Assembly (NCBI GenBank): GCA_937911325.1
Contig: CALDSD010000098.1
Span: forward strand, 1 to 64,000
Direction: 5' to 3'
DNA length: 64,000 nucleotides
From: an uncultured Neomegalonema sp.
GTDB taxonomy: Bacteria > Pseudomonadota > Alphaproteobacteria > Rhodobacterales > Rhodobacteraceae
Made by a program: the position numbers and the translations under genes. Below are positions 32,725-40,398 of the stretch, one piece after another (the stretch's first letter is position 1; the number at the start of each line of letters is the position of its first letter). The notes under the pieces were generated by a model. The model saw only the letters and a program-made list of their open reading frames with translations, did not search any database and was not told the origin of the DNA.

Positions 32725-33165
32725 TCACTCCAGGAACGGCGCGAGGTTGGCGTGGCTTACGATGTACCAGCGGTCGTCTAGCTCCCGAAAAACGGTCAGA
32801 CGCGGAGCGGTCTTTGCGACTGGAACGCCATCGACCTCCTCTTCGACGGTCAGCATGTAGCTGACGACCCGGACGCCGTCGTATTCGACCGCGTGGACCT
32901 CGGTCATGACGAGCTCGGACTTGATCGTCGCCTGTCCTTCGGCCAGGTATTCAGCCTTTGTGTGCATGTCGCCATTGGCGCGCACCACCTGAAATTCAGG
33001 CGATAGAATGCTCGCGACGATATCGACGTCGCCGGACTGAAGAGCAGCGGCCCAAGTCTCCATATGGGTCATGGGCGAGGCGTCCGGCATGCCTGGCGTT
33101 CTCTCACCCGCAGCGACTGGGGCCGTTAGCCCAATTGCGACGGCTGCTGTCATCAAAAGTCTCAT
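32725..33165 (-). CDS. Exported NTF2/SnoaL-like (DUF4440-type) protein
   Basis: A 146-residue protein with a signal peptide (residues 1 to about 21, RLLMTAAVAIGLTAPVAAG) and a cone-shaped NTF2-like domain: MTHMETWAAALQSGDVDIVA for the first helix, then strands including VRVVSYMLTVEEEV and LTVFRELDDRWYIVSHANLA. Such domains bind or isomerise small ligands, or simply dimerise; no catalytic residues can be assigned. The ATG at 33165 fits the signal peptide best. It follows the secreted pair on the same strand but 92 bp separates them. Confidence 0.78.
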   Translation of the reverse strand: MRLLMTAAVAIGLTAPVAAGERTPGMPDASPMTHMETWAAALQSGDVDIVASILSPEFQVVRANGDMHTKAEYLAEGQATIKSELVMTEVHAVEYDGVRVVSYMLTVEEEVDGVPVAKTAPRLTVFRELDDRWYIVSHANLAPFLE

Positions 33166-33477
33166 TCGGCGCAAGCCTCTCAACGTGGGTCGGGATTTAT
33201 ACGTTAAATGGATCTTCTGGAACGTAAAGACCCATTTCTCCGACGCAGGTTGGAAAGCCGCACGCCCCAACAGGCGCGAGGCTGGTGAACGCGCCTGTTG
33301 GGGCGTGTGAACGGCGTGGGGATGTGCGCGGGGATGCGCCCGTTAAGCGGCCAAGCGTCCGCCCGCCGTCGCGACGCCGTGACAGGACGGCTCTACGCCT
33401 TTGTGCGAAGACAGTCCTTACTCAGGCCTTCGTCATCGCAAGACGTCGCCCCGCGGTCCAAGGCAGCGTCCTGTGGC
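33166..33477. other. 312-bp intergenic region with a strong hairpin
   Basis: No gene is supported here. The region holds the promoter of the NTF2-like gene, the 18-bp perfect inverted repeat described separately, and about 170 bp of GC-rich sequence with no clear motif up to the end of the enoyl-CoA hydratase gene. Confidence 0.5.
33261..33307. repeat. Perfect 18-bp inverted repeat (long hairpin)
   Basis: The arm at 33261-33278 is the exact reverse complement of the arm at 33290-33307, with an 11-base loop. It sits downstream of the enoyl-CoA hydratase gene and upstream of the NTF2-like gene, both on the minus strand. It has no adjoining T tract, so it may stabilise a transcript end, act as a factor-dependent terminator, or be a dispersed palindromic element. 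Confidence 0.8.
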
Positions 33478-34257
33478 TCACTTTCCGGTCCAGGTCGGTT
33501 TGCGCTTTCCCAGAAACGCCTCCATGCCCTCTTTGAAGTCGGCGCTCATATAGGCTCCGACAATGAGATCGGAGCCATCCGCGCCAGGGCCCTCGACCCG
33601 AAGGCGGCGGAGGCCTTCTTTGGTCGCGCGCAGCGTCAAAGGCGCATGATCCGCCACAAGCGCGGCCAGTTCGTCCGCGCGCCGACGGAGGTCGGCCGCA
33701 TCGGTGAGCACCTCGGAGACAAGGCCGATTTGCTGCGCTTCCTCCGCCTCGATCAATCGGGCTGTGAAGAGGATCTCCCGCATGCGGCCGGGCCCGAGCA
33801 GGACAGACAGTCGGTTGAGGTTGTTGATGGAGAGGCAATTGCCCAGCGTGCGCGCGATTGGAAAGCCGAACTTCAGTCGCGCATCGCTGATCCGCAGGTC
33901 GCAGGCGGCCGCGATCGCCGCGCCGCCGCCGGTGCAGGCGCCGGTGATCGCTGCGATCGTGGGAATGGGGCAGCGCTCGACCGCCTCGAGGACGCGGTCC
34001 ATCTTCGCTTCGTAGTCGAGGGCGTCCTGCGGTTCGGCAAAGGCGCGGAATTGGGTCATGTCGGTGCCCGCGGCGAAGGCGCGATCGCCGGCGCCCGAGA
34101 CGATGATCGCCTTGACCGAGCCGTCGGTCGGCGCGTTCGCGCAGATCTCCGCCAACCCCTCATACATGCTGTAGGTCAGCGCATTGCGTTGATCCGGCCG
34201 GTTGAACGTGATGCGCCCGACGCCGTCGGTGATCTCGTAGAGAAGCTCGTTGGTCAT
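33478..34257 (-). CDS. Enoyl-CoA hydratase/isomerase (crotonase) family protein
   Basis: A 259-residue crotonase. The oxyanion-hole segments RAFAAGTDMTQF (about residues 63-74) and GACTGGGAAIAAACDLRI (about 100-117) are intact, and FGFPIARTLGNCLSINNLNR follows. The second catalytic position usually holding glutamate is not obvious (TLGNC), so the reaction (hydration, isomerisation or other) is open. I start at ATG 34257 (MTNELLYEI) because the preceding 32 codons are not family-like; its ribosome-binding site is weak. It lies 102 bp after the GlcG-like gene on the same strand. Confidence 0.85.
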   Translation of the reverse strand: MTNELLYEITDGVGRITFNRPDQRNALTYSMYEGLAEICANAPTDGSVKAIIVSGAGDRAFAAGTDMTQFRAFAEPQDALDYEAKMDRVLEAVERCPIPTIAAITGACTGGGAAIAAACDLRISDARLKFGFPIARTLGNCLSINNLNRLSVLLGPGRMREILFTARLIEAEEAQQIGLVSEVLTDAADLRRRADELAALVADHAPLTLRATKEGLRRLRVEGPGADGSDLIVGAYMSADFKEGMEAFLGKRKPTWTGK

Positions 34258-34359
34258 ACGGTGCTCGCTGATGTTGAGGGTTGGAACGGGCTGGGCTGCG
34301 GCGGGTTCGGATCGGCGCGGTGCGATGGTGCTTGCGAACGGTATCGAGAACAACCGTCG

Positions 34360-34788
34360 TCAGCCGCCGGTATCTGCGACGAAGCCGGCTTGCTCGATCG
34401 CGTGAACCGCGCAGATCTCGTCGTTGTCGCCAGTGTCGCCAGTGACCCCGACGGCGCCGATCATCTCGTCGTCGGCCTTGATCAGCACGCCTCCGGGGAC
34501 GGGCACCAGAGACCCGTGCGACAGCGTGTTCAGCGCCTGGATGAAATAGGCGTCGATCTTTGCGCGCTCGTAAAGCAACCGCGATCCCGCCCCCATTGAG
34601 ATCGCGCCGCGGGCCTTTCCCTGGGCGATTTCCGGGCGCAGGTTGCTCGCCCCGTCTTCTCGGGCCAACGTCACCAGATGCCCGCCGCTGTCGAGAACCG
34701 CGACGGTGAGAGGCTGTAGATCAAGCTCGCGTCCGCGTGCGAGAACATCCGCTGCGATCGATTGGGCGGTGATTAGCGGCAGCCTCAT
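34360..34788 (-). CDS. GlcG/HbpS-family (heme-degrading domain, DUF336) protein
   Basis: A 142-residue single-domain protein of the GlcG/HbpS family (LQPLTVAVLDSGGHLVTLAR at the N-terminus, VPGGVLIKADDEMIGAVGVT towards the end). It has no signal peptide, unlike HbpS. GlcG-type proteins appear in many catabolic operons with an unclear accessory role. The start at 34788 follows AGGAG by six bases. It is divergent from the XRE-cupin regulator gene. Confidence 0.85.
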   Translation of the reverse strand: MRLPLITAQSIAADVLARGRELDLQPLTVAVLDSGGHLVTLAREDGASNLRPEIAQGKARGAISMGAGSRLLYERAKIDAYFIQALNTLSHGSLVPVPGGVLIKADDEMIGAVGVTGDTGDNDEICAVHAIEQAGFVADTGG

Positions 34789-34960
34789 TTGCGCTCCTGG
34801 TCGGCTAAGGTCTCCGTGGGACGTCTCAAGACGCCCTGATTGTCTGCACTTAGCGGCGTCTGCGACGCCCTTCAAACATCGTTTGCCGATGTCTAGTCTT
34901 GTCGGATGTCCCGCGCCGTCGCCGTGGAACGCGGCGGACGGGCGGCTGATTTGTCGCTCG

Positions 34961-34986
34961 GTGAAATTTTCGATTGATTTTTTCAC
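34961..34986. promoter_or_regulatory. AT-rich GTGAAA-N14-TTTCAC dyad before the XRE-cupin regulator
   Basis: A 26-bp element with perfect 6-bp arms (GTGAAA, TTTCAC) and an AT-rich core lies 42 bp upstream of the regulator start, in a divergent promoter region of 239 bp. XRE-cupin regulators often bind such dyads to control themselves and neighbours, so this is a candidate operator for the one-carbon cluster. Confidence 0.4.
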
Positions 34987-35027
34987 GCAGGCTCTTCAGC
35001 GTTCACACAGATAATCTGGGTCCAGAA

Positions 35028-35645
35028 ATGCCTTTAGAGCCAAACGTCGCACGAACAGACACGGGCTTCTCCGACGCTGATTTGAAGTCAGGCGGCCGAG
35101 AAAACCTGGGCGCCGATTTGCGTGCGCTGCGGCGGGCGCGCGGCGTGTCGCTCGCCGAGCTGGCCGAAGGAGTGGGACGGTCGATCGGATTTGTGAGCCA
35201 GGTCGAGCGCGGCCTCTCTGATCCATCCATGGACGACTTGCGGCAGATCGCGGCGTTTTACGGCGTGCCGGTGGGGTTGTTTTTCGGGGCCGCGGCCAGC
35301 GAGCCGCGCGAGCAAGGCAAGATCGTTCGAGCGGCGGCCAGACGCAAACTGGGTCGCGCCGAAAGCGGGCTGATCGAAGAACTTCTGACGCCCGAGCTTG
35401 GCGGCGCGTTCGAGATCACGCGAAGCGAGTTTTCACCAGGCGCGCAGTCGCGGTTGACCCGGCGAGACACCGAGGAAGCCGGATATGTCGTATCGGGTCG
35501 GTTCGACATCGCGATCGATGGCGAGTGGTTCGAGCTTCGAGCGGGCGACAGTTTTCGCGTCGATCATCAGAAATTTCAGTGGCGCAATCCCAGCGCGACC
35601 GCGCCTGCGGTCGTGATCTGGGTGATCGCGCCGCCGATCTATTGA
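35028..35645 (+). CDS. XRE-family regulator with C-terminal cupin domain
   Basis: A 205-residue regulator: helix-turn-helix at about residues 25-80 (LGADLRALRRARGVSLAELA, VGRSIGFVSQVERGLSDPSM) and a cupin at about residues 120-200 (GYVVSGRFDIAIDGEWFELR and RWRNPS-type tail). This PuuR/ClgR-like architecture senses a small ligand, often a polyamine, amino acid or betaine. It begins the plus-strand cluster of demethylases and exporters, ten bases before the first LysE gene, and likely controls it. The start at 35028 was chosen because the frame further upstream is AT-rich promoter sequence. Confidence 0.85.
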   Translation: MPLEPNVARTDTGFSDADLKSGGRENLGADLRALRRARGVSLAELAEGVGRSIGFVSQVERGLSDPSMDDLRQIAAFYGVPVGLFFGAAASEPREQGKIVRAAARRKLGRAESGLIEELLTPELGGAFEITRSEFSPGAQSRLTRRDTEEAGYVVSGRFDIAIDGEWFELRAGDSFRVDHQKFQWRNPSATAPAVVIWVIAPPIY

Positions 35646-35655
35646 GGGCCGGCTG

Positions 35656-36279
35656 ATGGTTGAGACGCTCTTTTCGTTCGAAGCAGCCACTCTGATCGCC
35701 TTCATGGGCGCTTGTCTCGTGCTGTACCTGACGCCCGGCGCCGACATGATGTTTACGATCGCGTCGGGCGCCGCAGGCGGGCCTGCCGTCGGTGTGGCGG
35801 CGGCGATGGGCATCAGCCTTGGGGTCTTGGTCCATGTCAGCCTCGCCGCAGCGGGGCTGAGCGCTTTGATCCTCGCCTACCCGGCGGCCTACGACGTCGT
35901 CCGATATGTCGGGGCGGCGTACCTGTTGTACCTGGCGGTTCAGATGTGGCGGTCGGGCCCCGTCGAACAGGCGGTTGGCGGCGCGCGCCGCATGCGCCGA
36001 GCGTTTGCCCGAGGGTTCCTCACCAACATTCTGAACCCGAAAGTCGCGCTGTTCGTTCTGGCGTTTCTTCCGCAGTTTGCGGATCCGGCCCTGGGACCCG
36101 TCTGGAAGCAGATCATCGTCCTTGGGCTTCTTCTGACACTGGGCGGGATCGTCACGGACGGAACGATCGGCGCGCTCGCCGGCGCGCTGTCCGAGCGGAT
36201 CCGGAAAAGCGCGACGGTCATGAACAAGGCCGCATCGGTCATCTTAGGCGGGCTGGCGGCCCGCTTGGCAATCGATTGA
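35656..36279 (+). CDS. LysE/RhtB-family amino-acid exporter
   Basis: A 207-residue membrane protein with six helices and the family hallmarks LVLYLTPGADMMFTIASG (residues about 22-39) and RRMRRAFARGFLTNILNPKV (about 112-131). It exports amino acids or related small compounds. The ribosome-binding site GAGGG precedes the ATG. It is sandwiched between the XRE-cupin regulator and the first flavoprotein gene, so its cargo is probably a substrate or product of demethylation. Confidence 0.88.
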   Translation: MVETLFSFEAATLIAFMGACLVLYLTPGADMMFTIASGAAGGPAVGVAAAMGISLGVLVHVSLAAAGLSALILAYPAAYDVVRYVGAAYLLYLAVQMWRSGPVEQAVGGARRMRRAFARGFLTNILNPKVALFVLAFLPQFADPALGPVWKQIIVLGLLLTLGGIVTDGTIGALAGALSERIRKSATVMNKAASVILGGLAARLAID

Positions 36280-36304
36280 AACTTTAAAGAGTGGGAGGAC
36301 AGTC

Positions 36305-38758
36305 ATGGCGGATCTGCCAACGACAGCGCGGGTTGTGATCATCGGGGGCGGCTCGGTCGGCGCCTCGTGCCTCTATCATCTTGCCCTGAAAGGATGGACG
36401 GATTGCGTCCTGATCGAGAAGAACGAGCTGACCTCGGGCTCGACCTGGCACGCGGCCGGCAACGTGCCGACCTTCTCGGCTTCGTGGTCGGTCATGAACA
36501 TGCAGCGCTATTCGACCGAACTCTATCGCAAGCTAGGCGAAGCGGTCGACTACCCGATGAACTACCACGTGACTGGTTCGATCCGGCTGGGCCACTCGAA
36601 GAACCGGATGATGGAGTTCGAGCGCGTCGTCAGCATGGGCAAGCATCAGGGCCTGTCGATGGAAATGTGTTCGACGCAGGATCTGAAAGACCGTTATCCG
36701 TTTCTGGAGACGCATGACCTGGCGGGTGGTCTTTACGACCCGTCCGACGGCGATATCGACCCCGCGCAGCTGACCCAGGCGCTGGCGAAAGGCGCACGCG
36801 ACTTGGGCGCCAAGATCACTCGGTTCTGCAGCGTCACCGGCGCGCGCCGGGAAAACGGCGAGTGGGTTCTCGGACTTGAAGCCAACGACGGAACGACCGG
36901 TGAGATCCGCTGCGAGTACGTCGTGAACGCGGCGGGGTATCGGGCCCAGGAGGTCGGCGCGATGTTCGGCCGATTTGTGCCGATGGTGACGATGTCTCAC
37001 CAATACATGCTGACCGATCCGGTGCCGGAGCTGGAGGCCTGGAGCGCCGAGCATGGCGGCAAGCTGCCGCTGCTGCGCGACGTCGACAGCTCATACTACC
37101 TGCGTCAGGAGAAGACCGGCTTCAACCTCGGCCCCTATGAGCGGAACTGCCGCGCGCATTGGACGACGCCGCAAGACCCGATGCCGGCGGATTTCTCGTT
37201 CCAGCTTTACGAGGACGATCTCGAGCGGCTGGAATGGTACATCGAAGACGCGATGGCGCGCGTGCCGCTGCTCGGTTCGGTGGGTGTGAACAAGGTCATC
37301 AACGGTCCCATCCCCTACATGCCGGACGGCAACCCGAATGTCGGCCCGATGCCCGGCGTGCCGAACGCGTTCGAGGCCTGCGTCTTCACCTTCGGCATCG
37401 CCCAGGCCGGCGGCGCCGGCAAGGTGCTGGCGGAATGGGTCGTCGAGGGCGGCACCGAATGGGACATGTGGTCCTGCGATCCCAGACGCTTCACCGGATA
37501 CGCCGACCAGGCCTACGCCAACGCGAAAGGCATGGAGATCTACGGCCACGAATACGCGATGCACTATCCGTTCTACGAGTGGCCCGACGGCCGTCCGGCG
37601 CGGAAGTCGCCCGTGCATGACCGCGTCGCCGAACTCGGCGCGCAGTTTGGCGAGTTTGGCGGTTGGGAGCGCGCCGTCTGGTTCGCGGAGCCAGGCGACG
37701 ACGTCGCGCTCGAATCCCGCGAGACCTGGTCGCGCAACGGCCCTTGGGAGCCGCGCGTGAAAGCCGAATGCGAGGCGGTCCGCGACGGGGTCGGCGTCCT
37801 CGATCTCCCGGGCTTCGCTCGGTTCAAGGTTGCAGGAGCCGGCGCTGATGAATGGCTGCGCGGCCTTGCGACCGGCGCGCTTCCGAAAATCGGGCGCGTG
37901 GGTCTGGTCTACTTCGCCGACCAGCGTGGACGGATCGTCACCGAGATGTCGGTGACCCGCGAGGCGGAGGACCAATTCATCCTGGTCACCGCCGCCGCTG
38001 CGGAATGGCACGACCTCGACTGGTTGAAGCGGCATGTGCCCGGCGGTTCGGCGATCACGATCGAGAACTGGACCGAACGGATGTCGACCCTGATCGTCGC
38101 GGGGCCGAAATCGCGTGATCTGCTGTCGGGGATCTCGACCGGCGATCTCTCGTTGCCATGGCTCAGCTTTCAGGAGGCCGAAGTGGCCGGACGCTGGGCC
38201 GCTCTCTTGCGCGTGTCCTTCGCTGGCGAACTGGGGTGGGAGATCCATGCCGAGAACGCGGACATCCCTGCGATCTACGAGGCCGTCGTCGCCGCCGGCG
38301 CCAAACCGTTCGGGATGTACGCGCTCAACTCGTTGCGGATCGAGAAGACGTACCGCGCCTGGAAGGGCGATCTTTCGACCGACTACACGCTGTTCCAGGG
38401 CGGGCTCGACCGGTTCGTGAAGCTCGACAAGGCGCAGGACTTCCCGGGCAAACAAGCGCTGATGAGCGAGAAGCAACAAGGGGTCACAAAGCGTTTCGCG
38501 CCGATGATCGTTCAGGCGAACGGATGCGACGCGCCGTACATGTCGATCGTCTGGAAAGGCGACGAGATCGTCGGCGAGACCACGTCCGGCGCCTGGGGGT
38601 ATCGGGTGAACGCCTCGGTCGCTCTCGCGATGTTGCGCGCCGACTGCGCCGAGCCGGGCACGGAGCTCGAAGTCGAGATCTTCGGCGAACGCATGAAGGC
38701 GGTCGTGCAAAAGGACGAACCGCTTTGGGATCCGCAGAACGAAAGACTGCGGTCATGA
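36305..38758 (+). CDS. FAD-dependent oxidoreductase/GcvT fusion (dimethylglycine or sarcosine dehydrogenase-like), copy 1
   Basis: An 817-residue two-part flavoprotein. Residues 1 to about 380 form a DAO-type FAD domain (VVIIGGGSVGASCLYHLALK at 9-28); the TWHAAG motif includes the histidine that is the covalent FAD site in mammalian dimethylglycine dehydrogenase. Residues about 430-817 form an FAO-linker and aminomethyltransferase (GcvT) domain (GWEIHAENADIPA, AYRAWKGDLSTDYT-like). The enzyme would oxidatively demethylate an N-methylated amine and pass formaldehyde to tetrahydrofolate. Its ATGA overlap with the next gene indicates coupling. It shares full-length architecture with the gene at 40399. 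Confidence 0.85.
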   Translation: MADLPTTARVVIIGGGSVGASCLYHLALKGWTDCVLIEKNELTSGSTWHAAGNVPTFSASWSVMNMQRYSTELYRKLGEAVDYPMNYHVTGSIRLGHSKNRMMEFERVVSMGKHQGLSMEMCSTQDLKDRYPFLETHDLAGGLYDPSDGDIDPAQLTQALAKGARDLGAKITRFCSVTGARRENGEWVLGLEANDGTTGEIRCEYVVNAAGYRAQEVGAMFGRFVPMVTMSHQYMLTDPVPELEAWSAEHGGKLPLLRDVDSSYYLRQEKTGFNLGPYERNCRAHWTTPQDPMPADFSFQLYEDDLERLEWYIEDAMARVPLLGSVGVNKVINGPIPYMPDGNPNVGPMPGVPNAFEACVFTFGIAQAGGAGKVLAEWVVEGGTEWDMWSCDPRRFTGYADQAYANAKGMEIYGHEYAMHYPFYEWPDGRPARKSPVHDRVAELGAQFGEFGGWERAVWFAEPGDDVALESRETWSRNGPWEPRVKAECEAVRDGVGVLDLPGFARFKVAGAGADEWLRGLATGALPKIGRVGLVYFADQRGRIVTEMSVTREAEDQFILVTAAAAEWHDLDWLKRHVPGGSAITIENWTERMSTLIVAGPKSRDLLSGISTGDLSLPWLSFQEAEVAGRWAALLRVSFAGELGWEIHAENADIPAIYEAVVAAGAKPFGMYALNSLRIEKTYRAWKGDLSTDYTLFQGGLDRFVKLDKAQDFPGKQALMSEKQQGVTKRFAPMIVQANGCDAPYMSIVWKGDEIVGETTSGAWGYRVNASVALAMLRADCAEPGTELEVEIFGERMKAVVQKDEPLWDPQNERLRS

Positions 38759-39687
38759 GCCAGGTTGTCCTCCTTGACGGCGGAATGGGCCAGGAGTTGA
38801 TCCGCCGCGGAGGGCAGCCGGCGACGCCGCTATGGGCGACGCAATTGCTGATAGACAGTCCCGGGCTCGTCGCGCAGGTCCACGAAGCGTACGCCGACGC
38901 CGGGGCGACGGTTGCGACCACCAACACCTACGCGATCCATCGAGATCGATTGCGCGGCTCCGACAGCAACCACTACGCTGCTGACGGGGTCGACATGGCA
39001 AACATCGAGGATCAGTTCGAGCAGCTTCTGCTCGCCGCTGTCGCCGAGGCCGATCCAGTGCGAGATCGAAGCCAGGTCGCAGGTTCAATCGGACCGCTCG
39101 GCGCAAGTTACCGCCCCGATCTGCATCCTGACCAGAAGAGGGCGGTCGATCTTTTCTCTGAGATTGCGGGCATCCTGGCTCCGACGGTCGATATCCTGCT
39201 CTTCGAGACCATTCCATCGATCGAAGCCGCTCGGCACTCGCTGGCGGCGGGGCGGCGCACCGATCGCCCGGTCTGGCTTTCATTCACTGCGAATGACGAG
39301 GATGGAAGCCGTTTGCGCTCTGGCGAGCCCGTCGCTGAAGCGGCTCGGATCGCAGCCGAAGCGGACGCAGCTTTGATCAACTGCTCGCGACCTGAAGCGA
39401 TTCCAGCGGCGCTAGAGGCCATCTCGGGCGCTGGCGTGCCCTTCGGCGCCTATGGCAACGGCTTCACAAAGATCGCGCAGGAGTTCATCGACGGCGGTTC
39501 GACGGCCACCTCGCTGGAGGCGCGCGAAGACCTCGGCCCCGACGCCTACGCCGACCATGCGCTGGCCTGGGTCGAGCAGGGCGCGTCAATCGTCGGCGGG
39601 TGCTGTGAGGTTGGCCCCGAGCACATCTCCCGGCTTCGCGACCGGTTGGTCGAGGCCGGCCATGAGATCACCAGGAGGCTAGGGTGA
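38755..39687 (+). CDS. Homocysteine S-methyltransferase family protein
   Basis: A 310-residue zinc-dependent methyltransferase. N-terminal LLDGGMGQELIRRG is the family signature, and the three zinc cysteines are visible: one in ALINCSRPEAI and two in VGGCCEVGPEHI. The family transfers methyl groups from betaine, S-methylmethionine or a similar donor to homocysteine. Sitting between two demethylase-type flavoprotein genes with a four-base overlap on each side, it probably accepts the first methyl group of a methylated substrate. The start ATG overlaps the preceding stop. Confidence 0.87.
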   Translation: MSQVVLLDGGMGQELIRRGGQPATPLWATQLLIDSPGLVAQVHEAYADAGATVATTNTYAIHRDRLRGSDSNHYAADGVDMANIEDQFEQLLLAAVAEADPVRDRSQVAGSIGPLGASYRPDLHPDQKRAVDLFSEIAGILAPTVDILLFETIPSIEAARHSLAAGRRTDRPVWLSFTANDEDGSRLRSGEPVAEAARIAAEADAALINCSRPEAIPAALEAISGAGVPFGAYGNGFTKIAQEFIDGGSTATSLEAREDLGPDAYADHALAWVEQGASIVGGCCEVGPEHISRLRDRLVEAGHEITRRLG

Positions 39688-40325
39688 GCGTCGAGGCGTA
39701 TCTGTTGTATCTGGCGGTGCTCGCCGCGTTTTTCGCGACCCCGCCTGACACCAGTCAGCTTTTGATCATCTCAAACAGCTTGCGGCACGGTGTTCGACGG
39801 AGCCTTGCCACAGTCGCCGGAGACCTGACGGCGAACAGCTTGCAGATGACCGCGGCGGCCTTCGGTTTGACCGCTGTCATCGCAACCTCGGCCGATGCTT
39901 TGACGGTCGTGAAGTGGCTGGGCGTGGGCTACTTGGTCTGGATCGGGATCAGGTTGATGCGCTCGACCGGTCAAAGGGACCCCGTCGCCTCCGCAGCTGA
40001 GGCTCGACCCATAGTGCTGTTTCGTCAGGGTTTCCTCACGTCCGCCGCAAATCCATATGCTGTGATCTTTTTCGGCGCGCTGTTCCCGCAGTTTCTCGAT
40101 CCCGCTCTGCCGATCTGGCCGCAATTGCTGATCCTCGGCGTCACTTACCTGGTCGTTGACGGCGTTTTGCTGGTGCTGTGGGGCTGGGCGGCTGTGAAAG
40201 CGGTTGGCCGTCTGCGCAGCTTTGGCGGCGTTTGGGTCAATCGGCTTTCAGGCGCTCTCATGATCGGCGCCGCCGCGCTGCTGGCCAGCAAAGATCTCGC
40301 CGATGTGAAAGCCGCGCCGGAATGA
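39684..40325 (+). CDS. LysE/RhtB-family exporter, second copy
   Basis: A 213-residue six-helix exporter. The usual TPGP motif is altered to FFATPPDTSQLLIISNSLRH, and LFRQGFLTSAANPYAVIFFG is the second signature. The GTG start at 39684 overlaps the preceding stop and has AGGAGG six bases upstream, which fixes it firmly. Two such exporters in one cluster suggests that product release is important. Cargo not known. Confidence 0.85.
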   Translation: MSVEAYLLYLAVLAAFFATPPDTSQLLIISNSLRHGVRRSLATVAGDLTANSLQMTAAAFGLTAVIATSADALTVVKWLGVGYLVWIGIRLMRSTGQRDPVASAAEARPIVLFRQGFLTSAANPYAVIFFGALFPQFLDPALPIWPQLLILGVTYLVVDGVLLVLWGWAAVKAVGRLRSFGGVWVNRLSGALMIGAAALLASKDLADVKAAPE

Positions 40326-40398
40326 GACATCCGCAACAAACCAACCGGCTCAGCCCGGCGCTCTCCCATCCGTCGCAACGTCCGCACGAGGTTTCGTC

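Noticed and set aside
33298-34599. 433-codon plus-strand frame opposite the crotonase gene
   Set aside because: Shadow of the enoyl-CoA hydratase and GlcG genes; no motif.
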